Notes: generated by a model not told the origin, from the sequence alone. DNA of 10,243 nucleotides from Bacteroidota bacterium (GCA_013202335.1 JABMQR010000275.1:1-10243), one strand, 5' to 3'. Counted from the stretch's first letter, positions 1-7,165 are shown. Translations and numbers: made by a program.

Positions 1-1
1 A

Positions 2-772
2 ACCTACTCTGAAACAAAAAGCGGACTGGCAGTTGAGAAAGTACATCGATCAATAATAGAAACGTATATTGAAGATTTTTCAAAATATAAAAAACGTGTG
101 AATACCGAACACCTTGAAATGGTCTTTAACTATATATCAACCCACATAGGTCAAAAAATTAAGTATAGTAATATTTCGCGGGATCATCAGTCCAGAGAAC
201 TTAAAAAGGCATTTCAATTACTTATCAAGGCACGCGTAATACTACCGGTTTATCATAGCTCCTGCTCCGGCATCCCTTTAAAAGCCAGTGTAGATACTAC
301 TATCATAAAACCCTATTTTCTTGATGTGGGATTAATGAACTATCAGTGTGGTTTAAGCTGGAATGATTTCATATCACTCAAAACCCATGAACTATTAACC
401 ATTGGAGCTGCTAGTGAGCAGTTTGCAGCACAGCATTTACTGTATGGTTCAGGTCAGGAAAAAAAACCTGAACTCTATTATTGGCTTCGTGAAAAGAAAT
501 CAACCAATGCAGAAGTGGATTTTGTAGTAACCGCAACAGGCCAAATCTGGCCGGTTGAAATTAAATCAGGAAAAAGCGGTACATTAAAATCACTGCATCA
601 ATTTCTTTATCATAAGAAACTGGGAAAAGGAGTCCGTTTGAATCTTGATAAGGCATCAAGCGTTATAGTTGATACAAGCGTAAAAAATGGTGCTGAAATA
701 GAACATATTACCTTCAGACTTTTATCAGTACCTATTTTTCTTATCGAAAAAATTGCTGAATTCTTAATATAG
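2..772 (+). CDS. AAA-family ATPase with DUF4143 C-terminal domain, 3' part only
   Basis: The reading frame is open from the first complete codon at position 2 to the TAG at 770-772, so 256 residues are visible and the start lies outside the window. The GTG at 98 is an internal codon, because the upstream codons continue the family-like stretch ending in YIEDFSKYKKR. The visible part matches the C-terminal half of DUF4143 ATPases. It has a winged-helix-like segment, then the FLDVGLMNYQ element, then a PD-(D/E)XK-like core with Glu (512-514), Asp (518-520) and PVEIKSG carrying Glu (557-559) and Lys (563-565). In this family the missing N-terminal half is an AAA ATPase with Walker motifs. The cellular role of these proteins is poorly defined. 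A probable terminator follows directly, and nothing links the gene to the sugar locus. The family assignment is fairly sure; the function is not. Confidence 0.8.
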   Translation, partial: TYSETKSGLAVEKVHRSIIETYIEDFSKYKKRVNTEHLEMVFNYISTHIGQKIKYSNISRDHQSRELKKAFQLLIKARVILPVYHSSCSGIPLKASVDTTIIKPYFLDVGLMNYQCGLSWNDFISLKTHELLTIGAASEQFAAQHLLYGSGQEKKPELYYWLREKKSTNAEVDFVVTATGQIWPVEIKSGKSGTLKSLHQFLYHKKLGKGVRLNLDKASSVIVDTSVKNGAEIEHITFRLLSVPIFLIEKIAEFLI

Positions 773-779
773 CCACCTC

Positions 780-821
780 GGGGAAAAGATGCCATCTTGA
801 AAAGATGTCGGCACCCCTTTT
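780..821 (+). terminator. Probable intrinsic terminator after the DUF4143 ATPase gene
   Basis: A perfect 6-bp stem, CATCTT (793-798) with AAGATG (802-807), closes a 3-nt loop. It is extended outward by TGC (790-792) with GCA (811-813) across a small bulge, then by GGGG (780-783) with CCCC (814-817) across an internal loop. TTTT follows at 818-821. The position eight bases after the stop codon fits a terminator, which would insulate the ROK gene downstream. The interrupted stem and short T-run keep confidence moderate. Confidence 0.6.
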
Positions 822-842
822 ACTGCTAATTAAAACCTTCGC

Positions 843-871
843 TTGACTTTCACTTCCGGCATTCCTATACT
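843..871 (+). promoter_or_regulatory. Sigma70-type promoter of the ROK regulator gene
   Basis: The -35 element TTGACT (843-848) and the -10 element TATACT (866-871) each match the consensus at five of six positions, with an optimal 17-bp spacer. The predicted transcription start falls near 878, about 27 nt before the ATG at 905. The -10 element is overlapped by the palindromic operator, which predicts autoregulation. Confidence 0.75.
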
Positions 872-886
872 AACATTAAGTTAGTA
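868..886 (+). promoter_or_regulatory. Palindromic operator overlapping the -10 of the ROK gene
   Basis: This is a perfect inverted repeat with 7-bp arms, TACTAAC-ATTAA-GTTAGTA. It covers the downstream part of the -10 hexamer and the predicted start site, so a bound protein would block transcription. The same core, CTAAC-N5-GTTAG, recurs before the dehydrogenase gene at the same offset from its -10. The obvious candidate binder is the ROK protein encoded just downstream. Binding is inferred, not shown. Confidence 0.7.
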
Positions 887-904
887 ACTTTGCTGGAGGT
901 AGTG

Positions 905-2107
905 ATGAACTATACCAATCTTACACAAATGGCGAATCCAAGCTTTCAGCACCTTATCAACCAATCCGCAGTTTTTCACTATTTATGCGACAGCGGACCC
1001 ACCTACAAAAATGCAATAGCAAAAGCACTAAACATCAGCCTCCCGTCAGTAACCCGTGCACTAAATGCGTTAACTGAACGCGGCTTTGCTGAACATACCG
1101 AAAATCGGAAAAATAAACAGTCTCGTGTAGTTCCTTATTTTCAGGCAACCATAAAAACGAGCATCATTATAGCAATTGATCTGCTTGATTGCACCATAAT
1201 GGGGAGTAGCCTGAATGATAAATATCCTATTCAGGAGTGTGATTTCCTATCAGAAGCACCGATAATTGAAAGAATCAGATGTTTTATAGATGAGTATGTA
1301 AAAAATGTGATTAAAGGTGAAACTAAAGATATACAATCGATCTGTATAGGAAGTCCCGGTATAGTAAATGTGGAAAATGGATATGTTGAAACCGCAATTT
1401 ATCACCCGAACCTTGAAAAAGTTCCTATAAAAAAAGAGCTGACAGCAATCTACAACTGTTCTGTGCGCATAGAGAATATCGTCAATCTGGCAGCCTTTGC
1501 CAATTACTGCCAGCTATCTAAAGCGCACAGCAATATCGTTGCTTGTGATGTGGGAACAGAGATAGGGGCAGGATTAATTATCAACGATTCACTCTATCGG
1601 GGACAAAATAATATCGCCGGGGAAACAGGATTCTTCGTTGATGACCTCAGTAAACCCGCCGAAAACTACAATGAATTATGTACCTTAAAGGCCCTGCATA
1701 AAAAATGTATCGAAGCGCAGATCATATCGAAAGATGATAATACTGCACGGGAAATACACGATAAATCATACTTAAAAGACATTCAGACACTCTTTAATCT
1801 TGCATATGACGGTAATACGCAAGCTGTACAATTAATAACAGAACACATAAAAAGTATCATCCTTATGCTCAATAAAATTGAGATTTTACTGAACCCTGAA
1901 ATGATATTCATTAGTGGTGATATCTGTTCAATTAATTACTCTGAGGAATTGTTTTTAAAACCGTTAAATGAACTCTATGCACAAATCAGAAAAATGAAAG
2001 ATCCCGTATATTTCTCGGCTTACGGACGTAATACTTCCCTGCAGGGTGCTCGTGAAATGGGACTGGAACTCTACCTGAGCCAGGAATTCCCCTACATCCT
2101 GAAATAG
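905..2107 (+). CDS. ROK-family transcriptional regulator (NagC/XylR type), probable repressor
   Basis: A 400-residue protein, normal length for a ROK regulator. The ATG at 905 is chosen because GGAGG (895-899) lies 5 nt upstream; the TTG at 890 in the same frame would sit before this ribosome binding site. Residues 15-75 form a winged helix-turn-helix (AIAKALNISLPSVTRALNAL, then a wing rich in Lys/Arg). Residues 80-400 form a ROK sugar-kinase-like fold, with CIGSPGIVN near 147-155 and the glycine-rich loop DVGTEIGAG at 215-223. Two usual ROK hallmarks are missing. The END motif reads ENI (190-192), so the catalytic Asp position is Ile. GExGH reads GETGF (239-243), with no CxCGxxGC zinc motif after it. 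It therefore looks like a regulator without kinase activity. Palindromes at its own promoter and at the next operon suggest it represses both. The ligand is unknown; a sugar or sugar derivative is inferred. Confidence 0.88.
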   Translation: MNYTNLTQMANPSFQHLINQSAVFHYLCDSGPTYKNAIAKALNISLPSVTRALNALTERGFAEHTENRKNKQSRVVPYFQATIKTSIIIAIDLLDCTIMGSSLNDKYPIQECDFLSEAPIIERIRCFIDEYVKNVIKGETKDIQSICIGSPGIVNVENGYVETAIYHPNLEKVPIKKELTAIYNCSVRIENIVNLAAFANYCQLSKAHSNIVACDVGTEIGAGLIINDSLYRGQNNIAGETGFFVDDLSKPAENYNELCTLKALHKKCIEAQIISKDDNTAREIHDKSYLKDIQTLFNLAYDGNTQAVQLITEHIKSIILMLNKIEILLNPEMIFISGDICSINYSEELFLKPLNELYAQIRKMKDPVYFSAYGRNTSLQGAREMGLELYLSQEFPYILK

Positions 2108-2209
2108 CATCCCGGTCAAAACTCTCTATTATCAAACTTCCATAACAGGTAATAAATCCCTCTCTCGTGAATCTGTCTGAAAAACAGTTCTAAATTGTGT
2201 AGAAAATTG

Positions 2210-2238
2210 TTGCCTGATGAAATAAATCATGTTAAGCT
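2210..2238 (+). promoter_or_regulatory. Probable promoter of the dehydrogenase operon, extended -10 type
   Basis: TTGCCT (2210-2215) serves as -35 and TAAGCT (2233-2238) as -10, with a 17-bp spacer. TG at 2230-2231, one base before the -10, gives an extended -10 that can offset the weak hexamer. On its own the match is modest. It gains support because the CTAAC half-site begins 4 bp after the first base of this -10, exactly as at the ROK promoter. The predicted start near 2245 leaves a leader of about 53 nt. Confidence 0.5.
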
Positions 2239-2259
2239 AACTTACTGTTAGTTAGTAAG
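2236..2259 (+). promoter_or_regulatory. Compound palindromic operator before the dehydrogenase operon
   Basis: Two overlapping inverted repeats are visible. The first is CTAAC (2237-2241), 5-nt spacer, GTTAG (2247-2251), the same half-sites and spacing as at the ROK promoter. The second is CTTACT (2241-2246), 7-nt spacer, AGTAAG (2254-2259). GTTAGTAA at 2251-2258 also matches the right half of the first operator (880-887). The doubled arrangement could bind two dimers or one shifted dimer. It overlaps the proposed -10 and start site, consistent with repression. Confidence 0.65.
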
Positions 2260-2297
2260 GGGTTGGGGTTATAAATAATCCAGGAGTAGGTGGTCGA

Positions 2298-3080
2298 ATG
2301 GACAAGAGTCTGGCATCAATGTTTGATCTATCCGGTAAAGTTGCCGTGGTAACCGGTGCATCCCGGGGTCTCGGTGTAAGTTTTGCAAAAGGTCTGGTAA
2401 AGGCCGGCTGTTCAGTAGCAATAACAGCAAGAAACAATGACCTGCTGCAGCAAGTGGCAGAAGAATTGAGAGCGTATAAAACAGAAGTCTACCCAATACA
2501 GATGGATGTTACAAACAACGATGAAGTAAAAACCTGCATCAGCAAAATTGTACAAAAATTCGGACACATCGACATACTGGTAAATAATGCCGGAATATCA
2601 GCAGTTGAGAAAGCCGAAGAAATGTCACTCTCCAATTGGAATAGTGTCATAAACACCAATGTAACAGGAGTATTCCATTGTGCACAGGCAGTGGGGAAAG
2701 TCATGCTGACCCAAAAGCAGGGAACCATAATAAACATAGCCTCAATGTATGCATTTGTGGGATCAAGCTATGTTCCTCAGGTCTCGTACACCGCAAGTAA
2801 AGCCGCTGTATTGGGATTAACCAGAGAACTGGCAGTGGAGTGGGGCGAAAAAGGAGTCCAGGTAATGGCATTGGCTCCGGGCTTTTTCCTCTCTGATCAG
2901 ACAAAATGGGCTTTTGAGAACAATGTGGAACTGGCAAATAAACTGCTTGCAAAAATTCCGTTGGGCAGAATGGGCAAACTGGAAGAGCTGGAAGGAACAA
3001 TCGTCTATCTGGCATCGACCGCATCAAACTACCTGCATGGACAGGCTCTCACACTCGATGGAGGATTTCTCTCCTGGTAA
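2298..3080 (+). CDS. Short-chain dehydrogenase/reductase (SDR), sugar or sugar-acid type
   Basis: A 260-residue classical SDR, a cytoplasmic NAD(P)(H)-dependent oxidoreductase. The Rossmann glycine motif TGASRGLG is at 19-26, with Asp70 after the fourth strand, NNAG at 96-99 and the structural Asn121. The catalytic tetrad is completed by Ser149, Tyr164 and Lys168 (YTASK), and the PG motif is at 194-195. Arg45 after the second strand, with no acidic residue at that strand's end, hints at NADP(H), but this is weak. The overall style resembles gluconate 5-dehydrogenase and KduD-like enzymes; the substrate is not determined by sequence. AGGAG (2282-2286) lies 11 nt and AGGTGG (2288-2293) 4 nt before the ATG, so either could serve as ribosome binding site. 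It is the first gene after the operator-bearing promoter and is followed after 93 nt by a second sugar-type oxidoreductase, suggesting consecutive steps of one pathway. Confidence 0.9.
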   Translation: MDKSLASMFDLSGKVAVVTGASRGLGVSFAKGLVKAGCSVAITARNNDLLQQVAEELRAYKTEVYPIQMDVTNNDEVKTCISKIVQKFGHIDILVNNAGISAVEKAEEMSLSNWNSVINTNVTGVFHCAQAVGKVMLTQKQGTIINIASMYAFVGSSYVPQVSYTASKAAVLGLTRELAVEWGEKGVQVMALAPGFFLSDQTKWAFENNVELANKLLAKIPLGRMGKLEELEGTIVYLASTASNYLHGQALTLDGGFLSW

Positions 3081-3173
3081 TGAGAGTAATGTGATAATTG
3101 TGCAGAACAGTGCTGGGTAATAGCACCGAAACCTGAAAATAACTATAAGAAAATTATAAAAAGGAGAACTGGA

Positions 3174-4178
3174 ATGTTGAAAGTCGGTATAATTGGAATG
3201 GGTATTAGAGGTTCTATGTATGCAAAAACCATCTCATTTAATGCATACGCAGAGGTTACAGCCGTAGCTGAAGAAAATAGTAAACGACTGGCAGAAGCAA
3301 CTGAGCAGTTTGGTGTGAATGGTTATGAAAATTATAAAACTATGCTTGATGAAAACGACTTTGATATCGTTGTCATTGCCCTCCCGGATCACCTGCACAG
3401 AGAAGCGGTAATAGATGCCGCCGCAAAAAAATGTCATATGATGATTGAAAAACCCCTGGCAACCTCATACGAAGATGCAAAAGTAATGGTGGATGCCGTT
3501 AATAAAGCCGGAGTGAAAGCCCTGGTAGGTTTTGAGAACCGCTGGAACCCGGTATTTTTATCAGCAAAAGAGTCTATTGAAGCGAATGAACTAGAAGAAA
3601 TTCAATTCTTTCACGCACAGCTCAACGATTCCATCTTTGTCCCTACCGAAATGCTTGGCTGGGCAGCAGACTCAACCGTAGGATGGTTTCTCTTCCCCCA
3701 TATCGTAGATCTTTCTCTCTGGATGTCCGGGAAAAAAGCGAAATCAGTGTATGCATCCGGACAGAAAGAAATACTGCCGACAAAAGGCGTCGATACATAC
3801 GATTCAATCACCACCATAATTGAATTTGAGGATGGCATGGTCGGAACATACAGCTCGTCATGGATATTCCCCAATAGTATGCCGCTGGTCTACGATCTGA
3901 GATTTGAAGTAGTAGGCAGCACCGGTGCCATAGCAGTCGACTGCCGTGATCAGATGATCCATAAAATGACCGACATCTACACGCATCCCGGAACTCTCGG
4001 ACGTGAAATCTATGGAAAACCCATCGGCTTTGCAGCTGAAATGCTGAACTCATTTATTGATAATGTACGGCTTGATACCGAACCTATCGTCAACATTGAA
4101 CAGGCTCTGCACGGGGTGAATGTAATAGATGCCGTTCACCGGTCAATTATCAGCGGAAAGGTGGAGCTGGTTAATTAG
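3174..4178 (+). CDS. Gfo/Idh/MocA-family oxidoreductase
   Basis: A 334-residue protein, typical for this family of NAD(P)-dependent sugar, inositol and amino-sugar dehydrogenases. Residues 1-120 form the Rossmann domain, with GxGxxG at 8-13 (GMGIRG) and the family EKP motif at 92-94, where Lys93 is the usual catalytic lysine. ENRWNP (121-126) corresponds to the conserved segment after the sixth strand. The C-terminal alpha/beta domain carries PHIVDL (175-180), with His176 and Asp179 at the usual active-site positions. The start is well supported by AAGGAG (3161-3166), 7 nt before the ATG. It follows the SDR gene by 93 nt with no T-tailed hairpin between, so co-transcription is likely. Family members oxidise a ring hydroxyl of sugars or cyclitols; together with the SDR this could achieve oxidation followed by reduction (epimerisation), which is inference. 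The exact substrate cannot be assigned. Confidence 0.9.
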   Translation: MLKVGIIGMGIRGSMYAKTISFNAYAEVTAVAEENSKRLAEATEQFGVNGYENYKTMLDENDFDIVVIALPDHLHREAVIDAAAKKCHMMIEKPLATSYEDAKVMVDAVNKAGVKALVGFENRWNPVFLSAKESIEANELEEIQFFHAQLNDSIFVPTEMLGWAADSTVGWFLFPHIVDLSLWMSGKKAKSVYASGQKEILPTKGVDTYDSITTIIEFEDGMVGTYSSSWIFPNSMPLVYDLRFEVVGSTGAIAVDCRDQMIHKMTDIYTHPGTLGREIYGKPIGFAAEMLNSFIDNVRLDTEPIVNIEQALHGVNVIDAVHRSIISGKVELVN

Positions 4179-4185
4179 GCAATAG

Positions 4186-4209
4186 AGTGTGTCTGAAATG
4201 GGACATACT
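4186..4209 (+). other. Hairpin between the oxidoreductase and binding-protein genes
   Basis: AGTGTGTC (4186-4193) pairs with GACATACT (4202-4209) in an 8-bp stem with one G-T wobble and an 8-nt loop. The 3' arm also contains CATAC (4204-4208), which could instead pair with GTATG (4220-4224), so the two hairpins exclude each other. No T-run follows, only TTAATAATAT, so it is a poor terminator. It could mark an mRNA processing or stability site ahead of the highly translated binding-protein gene. TATGAT at 4221-4226 resembles a -10, but I see no acceptable -35. Confidence 0.35.
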
Positions 4210-4254
4210 TTAATAATATGTATGATTTCTAACAAATTTTAGGAGGATTGAATT

Positions 4255-5874
4255 ATGCATGCAAAAACATCAGGATTTATGAAAAGGTTATTATTGGTTT
4301 TAATAGCCTTGTTGGTTCTTGGCTCATTTGTTGCCGCAGGTGGACAGGAAGAAGCAGCTGCAGCAGAGGGTGAAATGCCCAGAGAGGATTCAATAATCAT
4401 TGGAGAATCTCACAACTTTCGTTCAATGGACCCAGCTCAAATGATCAGTAGTCAGGAAAGTTCCCTGATTAACACCATCTATGAAGGATTGACCGCCTAT
4501 AATAAGGACAATCCAGGACAGCCCTTACCAGCATTAGCAGAATCATGGGATGTAAATGATGATGCAACGGTATGGACATGGCACATCCGGAAAGGAGTAA
4601 AATTTACTACCGGTAAAGAGATGACAGCAGAAGATGTTGTCTACTCACTGAAAAGAGGTCTGGAAATTAATGCACCTACCTATCCGCCTTTGAACAGATT
4701 TATGGAAATATCAGGAATTGAATTAGTTGATGAATATACCGTACGAATGACCCTCTACAAAGGATTCGCCGGATGGGCAGATATGCTCTCATTAACCCAC
4801 TGCGGTATTCTTGATAAAGATGAACTTGAGAAAAATATCACATCAGACGATTCCCTTGGTGTAGCATTCCTGAATGACACAACCATCGGAACCGGACCTA
4901 TGTTCCTGAAAGAGTGGAAGAGAAATGAACGTGTTGTCCTCGAGAAAAACCCAACCTATTGGGGAATTGCAGCCGGACACCACCGAACACCTGCTTATAC
5001 CTACTTCATCGATCTGAATGTACCTGAACCCGTTACACAGCAGATGATGCTGATCAGTGGTGACATCGACTTAAGTAAAGAACTGCCAAAAGATATCATC
5101 AATCAAATACGTGACAATCCAGCAATCCGTGTAGATGACTATAAACGATATATTGGATCTTCATTCCTGATGAACCTCCAGTATCCCCCCTACAGCGATC
5201 CGAAAGTACGAATGGCTGTAAAATTAGCCCTGGATTATGATACCCTGGTTAACGACGTAATGTCAGCAATCAGAATGGATCGTCCAATCATGAAACCCGC
5301 AATTGGAACTGATGATGACATGATCTTCAACTATGACCTGGAAGCAGCTAAAAAACTTATGGCAGAATCATCATATCCCGACGGATTTGATGTAGTACAC
5401 TGTATTGGGACAGGTGTCGGCCTGGGTGCAGACTGGGAATCAATTGGATTGAAAATACAGTCAGACCTTGCCAAAATCGGCATAAATGTAACACTGGAAC
5501 AGTATGAATGGTCAACCATGGATGAGAAACTGCTCACCGGTAACTATCAGTCACAGCAGAACTGGTTTGGTGTATTCTACGGCGATGCAGAGGGACACCT
5601 GAGTATGTTCGGAAGACCTTCAAGCCATCACGTATCAATTACCGGCTGGAAAAATGATAAAATAGAAGCACTTGCAGATGAAGGAATGACCGCAACTGAT
5701 CCTGAAAAGAGATATCAACTCTACAGAGATCTGAGCGAAGAGTTCTTTCTTGATGGACCGGAAGCTTTTATTGGACAAGAAATTGGATTGAATGTCTTTG
5801 CGAAAGATGTGTTTGGTTTTGACGGGAATCCGAATGCTTTTGAATTTGATTATGCTGTTCTGTATAGAAAATAA
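4255..5874 (+). CDS. ABC transporter substrate-binding protein, family 5 (Opp/Dpp type)
   Basis: A 539-residue exported solute receptor. Residues 1-28 form a signal peptide: a basic N-region including KR at 10-11, a Leu/Val core at 12-26, and VAA before GG (29-30) as a likely signal peptidase I site. There is no lipobox cysteine, so a soluble periplasmic protein is expected. An Ala/Glu-rich linker follows. Family 5 landmarks include SMDPAQ (57-62), the NTIYEGL segment, [20 protein letters not shown] with [25 protein letters not shown] and EKNPTYWG. The length is normal for the family. AGGAGG (4241-4246), 8 nt before the ATG, is the strongest ribosome binding site in the window. The family is named for peptides but also includes receptors for oligosaccharides and other solutes. 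With the SDR, Gfo/Idh/MocA and ROK genes upstream, a carbohydrate ligand is a reasonable inference. The four membrane and ATPase genes downstream complete the importer. Confidence 0.92.
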   Translation: MHAKTSGFMKRLLLVLIALLVLGSFVAAGGQEEAAAAEGEMPREDSIIIGESHNFRSMDPAQMISSQESSLINTIYEGLTAYNKDNPGQPLPALAESWDVNDDATVWTWHIRKGVKFTTGKEMTAEDVVYSLKRGLEINAPTYPPLNRFMEISGIELVDEYTVRMTLYKGFAGWADMLSLTHCGILDKDELEKNITSDDSLGVAFLNDTTIGTGPMFLKEWKRNERVVLEKNPTYWGIAAGHHRTPAYTYFIDLNVPEPVTQQMMLISGDIDLSKELPKDIINQIRDNPAIRVDDYKRYIGSSFLMNLQYPPYSDPKVRMAVKLALDYDTLVNDVMSAIRMDRPIMKPAIGTDDDMIFNYDLEAAKKLMAESSYPDGFDVVHCIGTGVGLGADWESIGLKIQSDLAKIGINVTLEQYEWSTMDEKLLTGNYQSQQNWFGVFYGDAEGHLSMFGRPSSHHVSITGWKNDKIEALADEGMTATDPEKRYQLYRDLSEEFFLDGPEAFIGQEIGLNVFAKDVFGFDGNPNAFEFDYAVLYRK

Positions 5875-5889
5875 AAGATAGTAATCTCA

Positions 5890-5931
5890 ACTCCCGGGTG
5901 CTATAATTCAGCTTCCCGGGAGTGTCTTTTT
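5890..5931 (+). terminator. Strong hairpin terminator or attenuator after the binding-protein gene
   Basis: ACTCCCGGG (5890-5898) pairs perfectly with CCCGGGAGT (5915-5923), and GCT/AGC can add inner pairs in the 16-nt loop. GTC and then TTTTT (5927-5931) follow. The structure begins 15 nt after the stop codon. Such a hairpin between a receptor gene and its permease genes commonly keeps receptor mRNA more abundant by partial termination or by blocking 3' decay. No convincing promoter is seen in 5932-6006: TATAAA (5974-5979) lacks a -35. Partial read-through into the permease genes is therefore the likely arrangement. Confidence 0.8.
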
Positions 5932-6006
5932 ACTTCTAGTCTTAACGGGCACAAACAATCAAATACATCTCAGTATAAAACGTAAAAATGCATAGGACTT
6001 GTTGTT

Positions 6007-7008
6007 ATGGTTAAATGGTTTCTAAAAAGACTGCTTTTACTGTTCTTTGTTTTATGGGGTATTACCACATTAACATTTATCATAAATGCTGTAGTCCCCA
6101 GAAATCCTGCTATAGCTATGGCAGGATCTCAAGCCAGTTCCGAGCAAATTGAGAAATTGAATGCACGTTGGGGACTCGACAGACCTCTCTACGAGAGATA
6201 TTTTAAATTTTATAAATACCTCTTTAAGGGTGATCTGGGAACATCAATTCGCACAGAAAGGCCTGTGGCCCTGGAAATGCGGAACTTCTTTCCGGCTACC
6301 TTTGAACTTGCCACATTCAGTGTCTTCCTCTCTTTTATTATCGGTGTGCCTCTTGGCATAATTGCCGCCCTCAAAAGAAATAAGTGGCCGGATCAGGTGA
6401 CCCGATTCATCTCATTGATAGGTGTATCATTACCAAATTTCTGGTTTGGCCTGATAATACTGCTTGTATTCTACTTTCTCCTGGGAGGGGTAGGTCCCGG
6501 AAGAGTCACCTCCGCCTCCTTTGAACCAGCGAAAATAACAGGATTATATCTCCTCGACAGCCTGCTGACAGGCAACTGGAGATCCTTTGCTGATAGTTTT
6601 AAACATCTCATAATGCCGGCCTTTGCCATGGGCTTTTTTGGCATCGGCATAGTAACCCGTATGATGCGTTCTTCCATGATAGATACACTAGGTAAAGACT
6701 ACATCAAAGCTGCCAGAGCCAGAGGGCTCTCTCAGTATAAAGTAATCGTTCATCATGGAATCCGAAACTCTCTTATACCGGTACTTACCGTTATGGGGGT
6801 TCTCTATGGTGCCTATTTAGGCGGTGTTATTGTAATTGAGGTAGTTTTCTCATGGCCGGGACTGGGTAACTTTGCCTATACATCAATCCTGAAATCTGAT
6901 CATCCGGCAATAATGGGAGTAGTCCTGGTAATTTCGCTGCTCTACAGCCTGGTGAATTTACTGGTGGATATTCTCTATAGATATCTGGATCCCCGAATTA
7001 AATTTTGA
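6007..7008 (+). CDS. ABC transporter permease, DppB/OppB type
   Basis: A 333-residue inner-membrane permease, normal length for DppB-like proteins. Approximate membrane segments are 9-29, 100-121, 135-160, 200-218, 258-281 and 301-325. The N-terminal region has the family pattern RLLLLFFVLWGITTLTF followed by a long periplasmic stretch with WGLDRPLYERY and GDLGTS. The cytoplasmic EAA loop is intact: DYIKAARARG at 231-240, with the conserved glycine at 240, leading to IRNSLIPVLT. This loop docks on an ATPase subunit. VIVIEVVFSWPGLG (274-287) is also characteristic. AGGA (5994-5997), 9 nt before the ATG, is a modest ribosome binding site. It lies downstream of the receptor-gene hairpin and should pair with the second permease, although the two genes are separated by an unusually long 216-nt spacer. 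Confidence 0.92.
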   Translation: MVKWFLKRLLLLFFVLWGITTLTFIINAVVPRNPAIAMAGSQASSEQIEKLNARWGLDRPLYERYFKFYKYLFKGDLGTSIRTERPVALEMRNFFPATFELATFSVFLSFIIGVPLGIIAALKRNKWPDQVTRFISLIGVSLPNFWFGLIILLVFYFLLGGVGPGRVTSASFEPAKITGLYLLDSLLTGNWRSFADSFKHLIMPAFAMGFFGIGIVTRMMRSSMIDTLGKDYIKAARARGLSQYKVIVHHGIRNSLIPVLTVMGVLYGAYLGGVIVIEVVFSWPGLGNFAYTSILKSDHPAIMGVVLVISLLYSLVNLLVDILYRYLDPRIKF

Positions 7009-7016
7009 TTGATGAG

Positions 7017-7047
7017 GTTCTTTCAAAATTAATAATTTTGAAAGAAC
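7017..7047 (+). repeat. Perfect 14-bp inverted repeat in the permease gene spacer (hairpin 1)
   Basis: GTTCTTTCAAAATT (7017-7030) and AATTTTGAAAGAAC (7034-7047) are exact reverse complements around a 3-nt loop. It begins eight bases after the stop of the first permease gene. No T-run follows on the + strand (ACTACCC), so it is not a standard terminator. It is the first of three inverted repeats in this spacer. Confidence 0.85.
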
Positions 7048-7058
7048 TACCCAATAGT

Positions 7059-7123
7059 GAAGTTTTTTGATGATTTATAATTACTTCTAATGCAATAAGA
7101 TAAAGCATCTATCAAAAAACTTC
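7059..7123 (+). repeat. Perfect 13-bp inverted repeat with 39-nt loop (hairpin 2)
   Basis: GAAGTTTTTTGAT (7059-7071) is exactly complementary to ATCAAAAAACTTC (7111-7123). The 39-nt loop can form an inner 4-bp stem, ATGC (7090-7093) with GCAT (7105-7108), giving a stacked structure. The arms are unrelated to those of the neighbouring repeats. The length and perfection argue against chance even in AT-rich DNA. Confidence 0.8.
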
Positions 7124-7126
7124 TGA

Positions 7127-7165
7127 AGCCAATTTCTTATAAATCTTTGATTTATGAAATTGGCT
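7127..7165 (+). repeat. Bulged 17-bp inverted repeat (hairpin 3)
   Basis: AGCCAATTTC (7127-7136) pairs with GAAATTGGCT (7156-7165), and ATAAATC (7139-7145) with GATTTAT (7149-7155), around a TTT loop. Two unpaired T (7137-7138) bulge on the 5' side. It begins three bases after hairpin 2 ends. The remaining 59 bases before the next gene show no strong structure and only a poor ribosome binding site. Confidence 0.8.

Noticed and set aside
98..100. GTG at 98 as the true start of the first gene
   Set aside because: The frame is open to the window edge, the upstream codons continue the family sequence, and no ribosome binding site precedes it.
890..904. TTG at 890 as start of the ROK gene, giving a 405-residue protein
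   Set aside because: The GGAGG at 895-899 would then lie inside the coding region, and the ATG at 905 has ideal spacing from it.
2169..2190. Small hairpin GAATCTGT/ACAGTTC after the ROK gene as a terminator
   Set aside because: The stem is bulged and AT-rich, and TAAATTG rather than a T-run follows it.
2269..3027. Long antisense open frames opposite the SDR gene
   Set aside because: They lie opposite a well-supported gene, have no recognisable domain or ribosome binding site, and their low-complexity composition is typical of shadow frames.
3110..3126. GTGCT/AGCAC hairpin between the SDR and Gfo/Idh/MocA genes as a terminator
   Set aside because: It has only a 5-bp stem with no T tail, so it is unlikely to stop transcription between two genes that appear to work together.
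4229..4242. CTAA-N6-TTAG before the binding-protein gene as a third ROK operator
   Set aside because: The spacing is one base shorter than at the other two sites, only four bases per arm match, and it overlaps the ribosome binding site rather than a promoter.
5974..5979. TATAAA as a promoter for the permease genes
   Set aside because: No acceptable -35 hexamer lies 16-18 bp upstream.
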